Of a DNA stretch of 64,000 nt, positions 53,440 to 61,215 are shown in pieces; the first letter of the stretch is position 1; each line of letters opens with the position of its first letter. Location: the NCBI RefSeq assembly GCF_009928445.1, contig NZ_JAABNO010000011.1, forward strand, positions 1-64,000. Direction: 5' to 3'. Below the pieces are notes generated by a model. The model was not told where the DNA came from and searched no databases. It saw nothing but the letters and a program-made list of their open reading frames with translations. The position numbers were made by a program, and so were the translations under genes. Source of the stretch: Clostridium sp. C8-1-8. GTDB taxonomy: Bacteria; Bacillota; Clostridia; Clostridiales; Clostridiaceae.

Positions 53440-54231
53440 CTATTGATATACTCTGACGTAATCAACTAGCATTTGAGCAGGGAAAGCAGTTGATCCGCTT
53501 GGGTTACCAGGCCAGCTTCCTCCAACAGCTAGATTTAATATTATAAAGAATGGCTTGTGAAACTCATCAGTACCATTTATGTTGTTTGCTATATTAGCTT
53601 CATTGTATTGAACTCCATCAACAAACCATTTTATTGAGTTAGTATCCCACTGTATTGCATAGGTGTGGTATTGAGTTACATCAATATTACTGGATTGATT
53701 TCCGTAGGATGCATGACCGTTATTATCCCAGTGGATAGTACCATGGACTACACTTTCAGAATTGATATGCTCCATTATATCTATTTCTCCACAGCCTGGC
53801 CATCCAACTTGAGTTATATTTTGACCAAGCATCCAAAAAGCAGGCCAAAGACCTTGTCCATTAGGCATCTTTATTCTTGCTTCAACTCTTCCATAGGTCC
53901 AGTTCTTAAGACCTTGAGTCTTTAATCTAGCTGAAGTATAAGGTGAGCCTCCATAGTTTTCTTTTCTAGCCTCTATAATTAGATTACCGTTTGCTACTCT
54001 GGCATTTTCAGGTCTGTTTGTATAATATTCAAGCTCATTATTTCCCCAACCTCCTGCACCAGTTTCAAAGGTCCAGTTTGAGGTGTTAATAGAGCTACCA
54101 TTAAACTCATCACTCCAAACTAAGGTAGAAGCTGTAGCAGCTTTAACTGGAGTTGAATTGGTGTAAGGCATAATAGACGCAGTAAGAGCAAGTATAGCTG
54201 GAATAGTAAGAAGTTTTTTGATTTTTAACAT
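53440..54231 (-). CDS. secreted GH16 beta-glucanase (laminarinase-like)
   Basis: A 263-aa glycoside hydrolase with a Sec signal peptide ending near 31 (STPVKAA). The catalytic motif is CGEIDIMEHIN near 146: two Glu around Asp, with the extra Met that marks the 1,3-beta-glucanase branch, not the lichenase EIDIE form. TYGRVEARIKMPNGQGLWPA and the sugar-binding QVGWPG also fit this branch. It should cut beta-1,3 (or mixed) glucans outside the cell. It is a single catalytic module without dockerin or carbohydrate-binding domain. AGGAGG precedes ATG. Confidence 0.93.
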   Translation of the reverse strand: MLKIKKLLTIPAILALTASIMPYTNSTPVKAATASTLVWSDEFNGSSINTSNWTFETGAGGWGNNELEYYTNRPENARVANGNLIIEARKENYGGSPYTSARLKTQGLKNWTYGRVEARIKMPNGQGLWPAFWMLGQNITQVGWPGCGEIDIMEHINSESVVHGTIHWDNNGHASYGNQSSNIDVTQYHTYAIQWDTNSIKWFVDGVQYNEANIANNINGTDEFHKPFFIILNLAVGGSWPGNPSGSTAFPAQMLVDYVRVYQ

Positions 54232-54871
54232 AATAATCCTCCTAAATATTTAGATTTTATTCGTTAGAAAAATATAGCCTGCCAGAATTCCTTCACCCAT
54301 CCAAAGAAGAGTACAGATAAAGTGAACTACTGATGAAAGTTGCAGTATAAATTATTGCTAAGGACAAAATAGTAAAAATCTAGGTAAGTTTATAGAATGT
54401 CGGTATTAGTAAGGTAATCCTCCTTTCTTTAAGGTAGTTTAAGAAAAGTGTAAAAGATAAGTTAATTGTTACGAATGTGATGCGACAGTACTACATATAA
54501 GAGAATATGTTTTAATTGTGCTTGTAAATAGTTAGAAAATTAAGAATTTTATAAACTAATTATAACATAATATGTTAATAAGTGTATATAAAAATTAAAA
54601 TTAATTTATTATATTTCTAGTGTTATTTGAAAAGAGATGATTTGTAATTATAGATGTACCACTTCAATCTAAAAATATAAATCTTACTATGAATTAGAAC
54701 ATCTATATAAAAAGTACATTAACAAGTTTTTTACGAATAAAGCATAGGTAATAATCATATCAATGTATAGAAATAAAGTTGAGAATAGCTTTTGTTGTAC
54801 CTTAGTAAAAGTTATACTTCTGGCAATTATGATTACTCTCAGATTAGTAAGATAATAGATTGGGGGAACCT
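54232..54871. other. gene-free 640-bp gap between divergent GH16 and deacetylase genes
   Basis: AT-rich, with no coding frame supported by a ribosome binding site. It must hold both promoters, but no clear consensus pair or operator was seen. Confidence 0.5.
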
Positions 54872-55861
54872 ATGTTGAAAAAAAAGAAAGCTAGTAAGAA
54901 TGTATGGGTAAAAAGACTAACTACTATAGTATTTATAATGTTAATTATAATGTCTTCAAGGTTTACTGAATTAAGTAATATGAGTGATAATAACAAGAAC
55001 ATAGATAATGGACAAGCTAGTATACATAATCAGCAACTAAATATAGATGAAAAATTACCTAATAAGAGTATTGATACGATAAAGAAGATAAACAATGAAG
55101 AAGGGCAGTTAGAAGTAAGAGCTAAAGCAGGAAATCCAGTATATAAAGTCATGACTGAAAAGTATGAATCTACAAGAGAGATAAATAAGAATAGCTTTGA
55201 TGCTTCTAAGATAGAAGACCTATTAACGAAGCATATTAAAATAGAAGATGGAAAGAAGACTGCATTTCTAACCTTTGATGATGGACCTTCTACAACTGTA
55301 ACACCTGAAATTTTAAGAGTTTTGAAGGATAACAATATAAAGGCAACGTTCTTCGTTATAGGAAAACAAGTAGAGGACACTCCAGAGGCTAAGCGTATTC
55401 TGCAGGATATATACCATGAAGGGCATGCAATAGGCAATCATACTTACTCACATAATTATTCCAAGCTTTTTCCTAGAGGTAGAGCAGATGCAAATACCTT
55501 TATTGCGGAGGTAGAAAAAACAGATCAAATACTTAAAAGTGTATTAGGACAAGATTTTAATACAGATATAGTTAGGTTTCCGGGAGGACATTGCTCTTGG
55601 AAGGGGACAGAGGAGTTGGATAAGCGTCTAGCTGAAAAAAACTATAAATATATAGATTGGAATGCCTTAGTAGGAGATGCTGAAGGTGGTCCAAAGACTA
55701 GAGATCAACTTATCAAAAGATATCACCAGACTTTTGTAGGGCAGCAGCAGGTAGTGCTACTAATGCACGATACTTACGGTAAGAAAAGCACAGCTGAGGC
55801 TCTTCAATATATAATAACTGATTTGAAAAATAAAGGTTATGAATTTAAGACTATTAGCTAA
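54872..55861 (+). CDS. membrane-anchored polysaccharide deacetylase (CE4)
   Basis: A 329-aa protein: basic N-terminus, one membrane helix (about 14-30), a spacer, then the NodB domain. TFDDGPSTT near 135 gives the catalytic Asp and first metal Asp; HAIGNHTYSH near 190-199 gives the two metal His; RFPGGHCSW near 234 and LLMHDTYG near 296 complete the site. CE4 enzymes deacetylate peptidoglycan N-acetylglucosamine (lysozyme resistance) or other polymers. ATG 54872 follows GGGGGAA. Confidence 0.93.
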   Translation: MLKKKKASKNVWVKRLTTIVFIMLIIMSSRFTELSNMSDNNKNIDNGQASIHNQQLNIDEKLPNKSIDTIKKINNEEGQLEVRAKAGNPVYKVMTEKYESTREINKNSFDASKIEDLLTKHIKIEDGKKTAFLTFDDGPSTTVTPEILRVLKDNNIKATFFVIGKQVEDTPEAKRILQDIYHEGHAIGNHTYSHNYSKLFPRGRADANTFIAEVEKTDQILKSVLGQDFNTDIVRFPGGHCSWKGTEELDKRLAEKNYKYIDWNALVGDAEGGPKTRDQLIKRYHQTFVGQQQVVLLMHDTYGKKSTAEALQYIITDLKNKGYEFKTIS

Positions 55862-55868
55862 TTAATGG

Positions 55869-55915
55869 AGATGCATAATTTCACTAGAATAGTGAAGTTA
55901 TGCATCTTTTTATTT
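55869..55915 (+). terminator. terminator after deacetylase gene
   Basis: AGATGCATAATTTCAC (55869-55884) pairs with GTGAAGTTATGCATCT (55892-55907), followed by TTTTATTTT. The rest up to 56134 has no gene. Confidence 0.88.
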
Positions 55916-56134
55916 TGAACGTACTTAATAATAGTTTTGAAATAAAGCAGTTATGAGTAATTTGTTATATGACAAAGTTATCATAATGCTACTATTTTCA
56001 ATAAATGTTTTTGTATTAGCTTTCACACAAAGTTCACATTTTATTTTGATATTAGTTAGATTATTTATTTCTATAATTTTAATCAAGGAAGCAGAGATTA
56101 ATAAAATCTCTTACGTATTGTTGAGGTGATTAAA

Positions 56135-57091
56135 ATGAGTAAAGAGACTATTTATTCTGTTGTAGTACCTTTGTACAATGAAGAATTAGTGATTAGTGAA
56201 AGTTACAGAAGATTGAAGTTCGTAATGGATAAAACTGAAGAGTGTTACGAGATTATATTTATAAATGATGGCAGTAAAGATAACACAAGAAGAATAGCTG
56301 AAGATATATGCAAAAGAGATGACAATATAAAGCTTGTAAATTTCTCAAGAAACTTTGGACACCAGGCGGCGATAACTGCAGGTATGAATATAGCAGAAGG
56401 GCAGGCAGTGATAGTTATTGATGCCGATCTTCAAGATCCACCAGAGGCTATACTGAACATGATAAAGAAGTGGAAAGAAGGCTACGAGGTTGTCTATGGG
56501 AAAAGAGCAAAAAGAGAGGGAGAGACATTTTTTAAGAAGTTTACAGCAAAAATCTACTATAGGTTATTAAAGAGTATGACAAATGTTGATATACCTGTAG
56601 ACACAGGAGATTTTAGACTTATTGATAGGAAAGTATGCGATGCATTAAACTCACTGCCTGAAAAGAATAGATACGTAAGAGGACTTGTGAGTTGGGTTGG
56701 TTATAAGCAAATTTCAGTTGAATTTGAGAGAAGTGAAAGGTTTGCGGGAGAAAGCAAATACCCGCTAAGTAAAATGCTTAAGCTAGCCTTTGATGGTATA
56801 ACTTCATTTTCTTTTAAGCCGTTGGTATTTGCAAGTTACATTGGTGCATTAATGACTTTTGTGGGAGTAATGTCACTTATTGGCCTAATTTTAAGTGATA
56901 TATCAACTCATTCAAACGTATTAAGCTTAGGACTTATATTAACTATAAACATAATGATGTTTGGACTTGTATTCTGTAGCATAGGAATAATTGGACAGTA
57001 TATAGGAAGAATTTTTGATGAAAGTAAAGATAGACCTATTTATATAGTAGAAAGCACAATAAATTATGATAATGCAAATAAAGTGCATTAG
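56135..57091 (+). CDS. GT2 family glycosyltransferase (GtrB/YkcC, polyprenyl-phosphate sugar synthase type)
   Basis: A 318-aa enzyme: GT-A domain (about 1-230) with VVVPLYNEE near 9-17, the metal-binding DADLQDPPE near 96-104 and YGKRAKREGE; then two membrane helices (about 235-260 and 270-292). This family moves a sugar from a nucleotide donor onto undecaprenyl phosphate on the inner membrane face. The GT39-like gene follows 26 bp later and would use the lipid-linked sugar outside. ATG 56135 with GAGGTG upstream; GTG 56126 lies inside that site. Confidence 0.92.
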   Translation: MSKETIYSVVVPLYNEELVISESYRRLKFVMDKTEECYEIIFINDGSKDNTRRIAEDICKRDDNIKLVNFSRNFGHQAAITAGMNIAEGQAVIVIDADLQDPPEAILNMIKKWKEGYEVVYGKRAKREGETFFKKFTAKIYYRLLKSMTNVDIPVDTGDFRLIDRKVCDALNSLPEKNRYVRGLVSWVGYKQISVEFERSERFAGESKYPLSKMLKLAFDGITSFSFKPLVFASYIGALMTFVGVMSLIGLILSDISTHSNVLSLGLILTINIMMFGLVFCSIGIIGQYIGRIFDESKDRPIYIVESTINYDNANKVH

Positions 57092-57117
57092 CTCGTTAAA
57101 TTAGGGGAGGATTAGAC

Positions 57118-59460
57118 ATGAAAAAGATAAAAGCTACTAAGGAAAATATAGCTTTAGTTTTAATAACAATATTATCAGCAGTACTTAACTTATGGAACTT
57201 AAGTATTGAGGGAACAGCCAATTCTTATTATGCAGCAGCAGTAAAGAGTATGACCATGAGTTTTAAGAATTTCTTCTTTGTATCCTTTGATCCAGCTGGG
57301 TTTGTAACTATAGATAAGCCACCTTTAGGATTCTGGCTTCAAGCTATATCAGCGAAGATTTTTGGGTATAGTGGGTGGAGTATAATATTACCTCAAGCTC
57401 TTGCAGGAGTTATATCTGTGGTATTAATATATCACATAGTTAAGAGAAGTTTTGGAAGTGCAGCTGGTCTTATATCAGCCTTAGCATTAGCAATAACACC
57501 AGTATTCGTTGCAGTAAGCAGAAATAATTCAGTTGACAATACCCTTGTTATGGTACTTTTATTAGCATGCTGGGCACTAACGGTGGCAGCTGAAAAAGGG
57601 AAGCTTAAATATCTTATATTAAGTATGGTTTTAGTAGGTGTAGGCTTTAATATAAAGATGCTACAAGCATATATGATAGCTCCATCACTTTATATAACAT
57701 ATCTTCTTTCAACTGCAACTTCAATAAAGAAGAGAATAATAAACCTGATAGTAAGTACTTTTATACTTATAGCAGTTTCTTTATCCTGGGCAGTAGTTGT
57801 AGATTTAGTACCTGCAAGCAATAGACCATATGTGGATAGCAGTACTAACAACACTGTTATGGAACTTATAGTAGGGCACAATGGATTAGAGAGAGTTAGT
57901 TTAAGTAGCAGTAGCAACGGAAATGGTGGTCCAGGAGGTGGAACTGGCAGAAAAGGAGAACGACCTTCAATGCCACAGGGTAATTCAAATTCATCTTCAG
58001 GAACAACCAACAATCAAAGTGGAAATACTACAAATTCTACACAAAACAACCAAGGTGAAAATACTTCAAGCAGCAATAATCAAGGTGCCGATAGTAATGA
58101 TCAGGACGGCAATGGTCAGATGGGGCCAGGAGGAAATGGACAGTTTACACCGCCAAGTGGAGGTATGGCACCAGGAGGTAACATGCAAGGTGGAGGAGGA
58201 ATGGGCGGAAGCTCAGGACTACAAGGATCTTTCGGAGGTCAAACTACCTCTAGCATAACAAGATTATTTTCAAAGAACATACTTTCAGATCAAATAGTTT
58301 GGTTTATACCACTGGCTATATTTGGATTCCTAGCAGCTGCTATCAAGGAAAAGTTAAGCTTCAAATTAGACAACGATAAAAAACAACAACTAGTTCTATG
58401 GGGAATGTGGTTCTTGCCAGTGTTTGTATACTTTAGCTTTAATACCGGAACTTTTCATCCATACTACTTAACTATGTTAGCGCCACCAACAGCTGCTTTA
58501 GCTGGAATTGGAATAACTTATATGTGGAAGATGCATAAAGAAGGCGGATGGAAATCTTGGTTCCTGCCAATAGCACTTCTTGCTAATGGATTGGCTCAAA
58601 TGCTTATGCTTTACTACTTTGTAGATACCTCAAGCATAATAAAGATATTGGCAGCAGTAGTTATAGTATTATGTTTTGGCTCTTCAATAGTACTTCTAAT
58701 ATTGAACCTTATGAACACAGGTAAGAAGGAATTAGAAGATGAAGCTAGCAGTAAAAAGCATAGCAAGGTGCTTAAGTTAAAGAAAGTTTTAGTGAGTTTA
58801 GCAGTAGCAGGTCTTATGGTGACGCCTTTTGTAGGGTCGGCAGCAACTTTGGTTTATCCTGTAAACAACTCCTTCCCAGCAGCAGGCTTAGAGCTTTTAT
58901 CTGGAAGTTCATCAGGAGAAGGAATGATGGGTAAAGGTATGGAAAACAGCAAGGATTCATCTTTAGTTAGCTTCTTAGAAAAGAACAAAACAGCTAATCA
59001 AAAATACTTACTTGTTGTAGCTAATGCAAATTCAGCATCTGAGATAATAATTCAAACTGGAGAGCCTGTTATGGCAATAGGTGGCTTCTTGGGCAATGAT
59101 AAATCAATCACTCTAGATCAATTTAAGGAATTGGTTAAGAAGGGTGAAGTAAGATATGTAATGACTGGTGGAATGGGTGGTGGAGGAAACTCAAGTGCTA
59201 GCAGTGAAATAATGAGCTGGGTACAACAAAATGGTACAGTAGTTTCTTCTAGCGAATACAGTAGCTCTACCGATGAAAATGCACCGATAGACAACAATTC
59301 TACTGTTGATCAATCAAGTAATTCAAAAGCTAGTAGTGAAAATAACAGTGCTTCATCAACTCAAGATGACCAGACTAGTCAAAGAGATGGAGGTTTTGGA
59401 AGAAACTCTGGAACTCTATATGACTTAAAAGCGTATACAGATAGCGTGTCATCAAAATAA
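57118..59460 (+). CDS. GT39-like membrane glycosyltransferase (YkcB type)
   Basis: A 780-aa polytopic protein. IEGTANSYYAAAVKSM near 29-44 and TIDKPPLGFWLQ near 65-76 form the outside acidic-loop signatures of PMT/ArnT-type enzymes that transfer a sugar from polyprenyl phosphate. Helices occupy about 10-255 and 390-560. Between them is a 115-residue low-complexity outside segment (about 262-380) of Gly, Asn, Ser, Gln and Pro. A second Ser-rich tail lies at about 700-780. It works with the preceding GT2 enzyme to decorate the cell surface. GGGGAGGA precedes ATG. Confidence 0.9.
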   Translation: MKKIKATKENIALVLITILSAVLNLWNLSIEGTANSYYAAAVKSMTMSFKNFFFVSFDPAGFVTIDKPPLGFWLQAISAKIFGYSGWSIILPQALAGVISVVLIYHIVKRSFGSAAGLISALALAITPVFVAVSRNNSVDNTLVMVLLLACWALTVAAEKGKLKYLILSMVLVGVGFNIKMLQAYMIAPSLYITYLLSTATSIKKRIINLIVSTFILIAVSLSWAVVVDLVPASNRPYVDSSTNNTVMELIVGHNGLERVSLSSSSNGNGGPGGGTGRKGERPSMPQGNSNSSSGTTNNQSGNTTNSTQNNQGENTSSSNNQGADSNDQDGNGQMGPGGNGQFTPPSGGMAPGGNMQGGGGMGGSSGLQGSFGGQTTSSITRLFSKNILSDQIVWFIPLAIFGFLAAAIKEKLSFKLDNDKKQQLVLWGMWFLPVFVYFSFNTGTFHPYYLTMLAPPTAALAGIGITYMWKMHKEGGWKSWFLPIALLANGLAQMLMLYYFVDTSSIIKILAAVVIVLCFGSSIVLLILNLMNTGKKELEDEASSKKHSKVLKLKKVLVSLAVAGLMVTPFVGSAATLVYPVNNSFPAAGLELLSGSSSGEGMMGKGMENSKDSSLVSFLEKNKTANQKYLLVVANANSASEIIIQTGEPVMAIGGFLGNDKSITLDQFKELVKKGEVRYVMTGGMGGGGNSSASSEIMSWVQQNGTVVSSSEYSSSTDENAPIDNNSTVDQSSNSKASSENNSASSTQDDQTSQRDGGFGRNSGTLYDLKAYTDSVSSK

Positions 59461-59490
59461 TATAAAGAATATAGTGACATAATAAAAATA

Positions 59491-59538
59491 AAACATACAT
59501 GTAATAGCAGTAAATTGCTACTTGCATGTATGTTTTTT
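59491..59538 (+). terminator. terminator after the GT39 gene
   Basis: AAACATACATG pairs with CATGTATGTTT, with an inner stem TAGCA/TGCTA, followed by TTTTTTG. The rest of 59461-59763 holds only upstream sequence of the regulator gene. Confidence 0.85.
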
Positions 59539-59763
59539 TGATGTTTTAGCATATATTCTGACATGAATCATAGTAATTACTAAGTATTTTTCAGATAATA
59601 ATTTGGCGCCATTAATGTAATTTATAAAAATTTTAATGGGCTATATGAAAAAATATGTCTAATAGTGTAAGAAAATGTTAGTATATAATAAGGTAGAAAG
59701 GTAAGCTTATCTACAATATAATAAATTACTAAATTACATGCTATGATTTTGGAGTACAAAGGG

Positions 59764-60879
59764 ATGAAAATACTAATTGCAGATGATGAGAGTTTAGCGG
59801 TAGAATTACTTAAAATGATATTGAGTGATTTTGAATTTGTGGAGCTAGTTGGGGCGTATACTGATATTATTAAAGCTATTGAGTTTACAAGACATAATGA
59901 GGTTGATGTTGTATTTTTAGACATAGAAATGCCTCAGATTACAGGAATTGATGCAGCTAATGCCTTTAGGAACATTAACCCTGATATAGAAGTGGTTTTT
60001 GTAACAGGTCATAGCAAGTTTGCAGTAATGGCTTATGAAATAGATGCCATAGACTATATATTAAAGCCAGTATCAGAGTCAAGAGTTGAGAAAACCTTAG
60101 AGAGGATAAATCGTAAAGTTAATTTAATCTCAAGTATCTCCTACAGGAGATTAAAATCAATAAGATGTTTTGGAGACGTAGGTATTATCTTTAATAAAGG
60201 TACAAATGATAATGTAAAGTGGAGGACTTCAAAGACTAAAGAACTATTTTGTTTTTTAGTCCATAACCGAGATACTATGGTTTCAAGAAATAGAGTATTA
60301 GAAACTTTATGGCCATATATGAGCAAAGATAAGGCAGCAGCCTTATTATCTACAACAATTTATAACATGAGACAACTTATAAAAAACTTAGAGATTGATG
60401 ATTACTTCGAGTTTTCAAGTAAGGGGTATAAGTTCTTAACTAATAATGTTAAATGCGATTTTATTGAGTTTGAGGAAGTTATAAGTAGTTTTGATGAAGT
60501 TGATAATAACAATATTAATGCTCTAGAGGATGCTATAAAGTTATATATTGGTGATTATTTCGAAGATAATGATTTTGTATGGGCGATTTTTGAGAAGGAA
60601 AGGTTAAAAAACTTATATATTAATACTTTGAAAAAGATGGCTTATTATTATGTTAATAAGACAGATTATAATAAGGCCTTAGTTAGCTTAAAAAGTATAC
60701 TAATCAAAAATCCGCTTCTAGAAGAAGTTAATGAACTTGTTATGGAAGTTTACGCCTTAATGGGAGACTTTAAAGCGGCGGAGAATCAATACAGAAGTTA
60801 TTATGATATTTCTATGGAGGAACTTGGCATTGAGCCAAGTCTAAGAATGAAGAAGTTATTATATGGATTGTTTCGATAA
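59764..60879 (+). CDS. response regulator with winged-helix and BTAD (SARP-like) domains
   Basis: A 371-aa protein. Receiver domain (about 1-120): DDE at 7-9, phospho-acceptor Asp in VVFLDIEMP near 55, Thr in FVTGHSK near 82 and Lys in YILKPVSE near 101. A winged-helix domain (about 140-215) has TSKTKELFCFLVHNRD and a BTAD helical domain follows (about 225-371), ending YRSYYDISMEELGIEPS. This receiver-SARP fusion activates target genes in some Firmicutes. No histidine kinase is next to it, so its signal is unknown. It may control the large lectin-like gene downstream. Confidence 0.9.
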   Translation: MKILIADDESLAVELLKMILSDFEFVELVGAYTDIIKAIEFTRHNEVDVVFLDIEMPQITGIDAANAFRNINPDIEVVFVTGHSKFAVMAYEIDAIDYILKPVSESRVEKTLERINRKVNLISSISYRRLKSIRCFGDVGIIFNKGTNDNVKWRTSKTKELFCFLVHNRDTMVSRNRVLETLWPYMSKDKAAALLSTTIYNMRQLIKNLEIDDYFEFSSKGYKFLTNNVKCDFIEFEEVISSFDEVDNNNINALEDAIKLYIGDYFEDNDFVWAIFEKERLKNLYINTLKKMAYYYVNKTDYNKALVSLKSILIKNPLLEEVNELVMEVYALMGDFKAAENQYRSYYDISMEELGIEPSLRMKKLLYGLFR

Positions 60880-60884
60880 TTTAC

Positions 60885-60938
60885 AAGAGCATTACTATAA
60901 TTTGATATTAAATATCAAGTTACAGTAGTGCTTTTTTA
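60885..60938 (+). terminator. terminator after the response regulator
   Basis: AGAGCATTACT pairs with AGTAGTGCTTTTTT, with an inner TTGATATT/AATATCAA stem. The remaining 60939-61215 holds the leader of the next gene; no known riboswitch was recognised. Confidence 0.82.
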
Positions 60939-61215
60939 CTATCTAGAAAGTTATGTTTTTTAATTAAGTCTAATAAGGCCAAGGCTTTGGATTAGCTGTT
61001 TGGAGCCAACATTAAAAGATAATGTTATGTAGCTTGCCATAGTTTTCTAATATACATTGCTAAAGTCATATCCGCAAAAAGTTCTGATGAAGGAGGTCAC
61101 TTTATCAGAAAATTTAGTTGCTTTTTCATATGTTTAGATTTTGTTTAGATGAAGTTGATAAAATTTATGTATTAATTATATTTTTTGTAAATTATTAAAT
61201 GGGGGGAGAAATATT

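Noticed and set aside
60939..61215. Riboswitch (c-di-GMP type) before the lectin-like gene
   Set aside because: Adhesins often have one, but none of the conserved loop sequences could be found.
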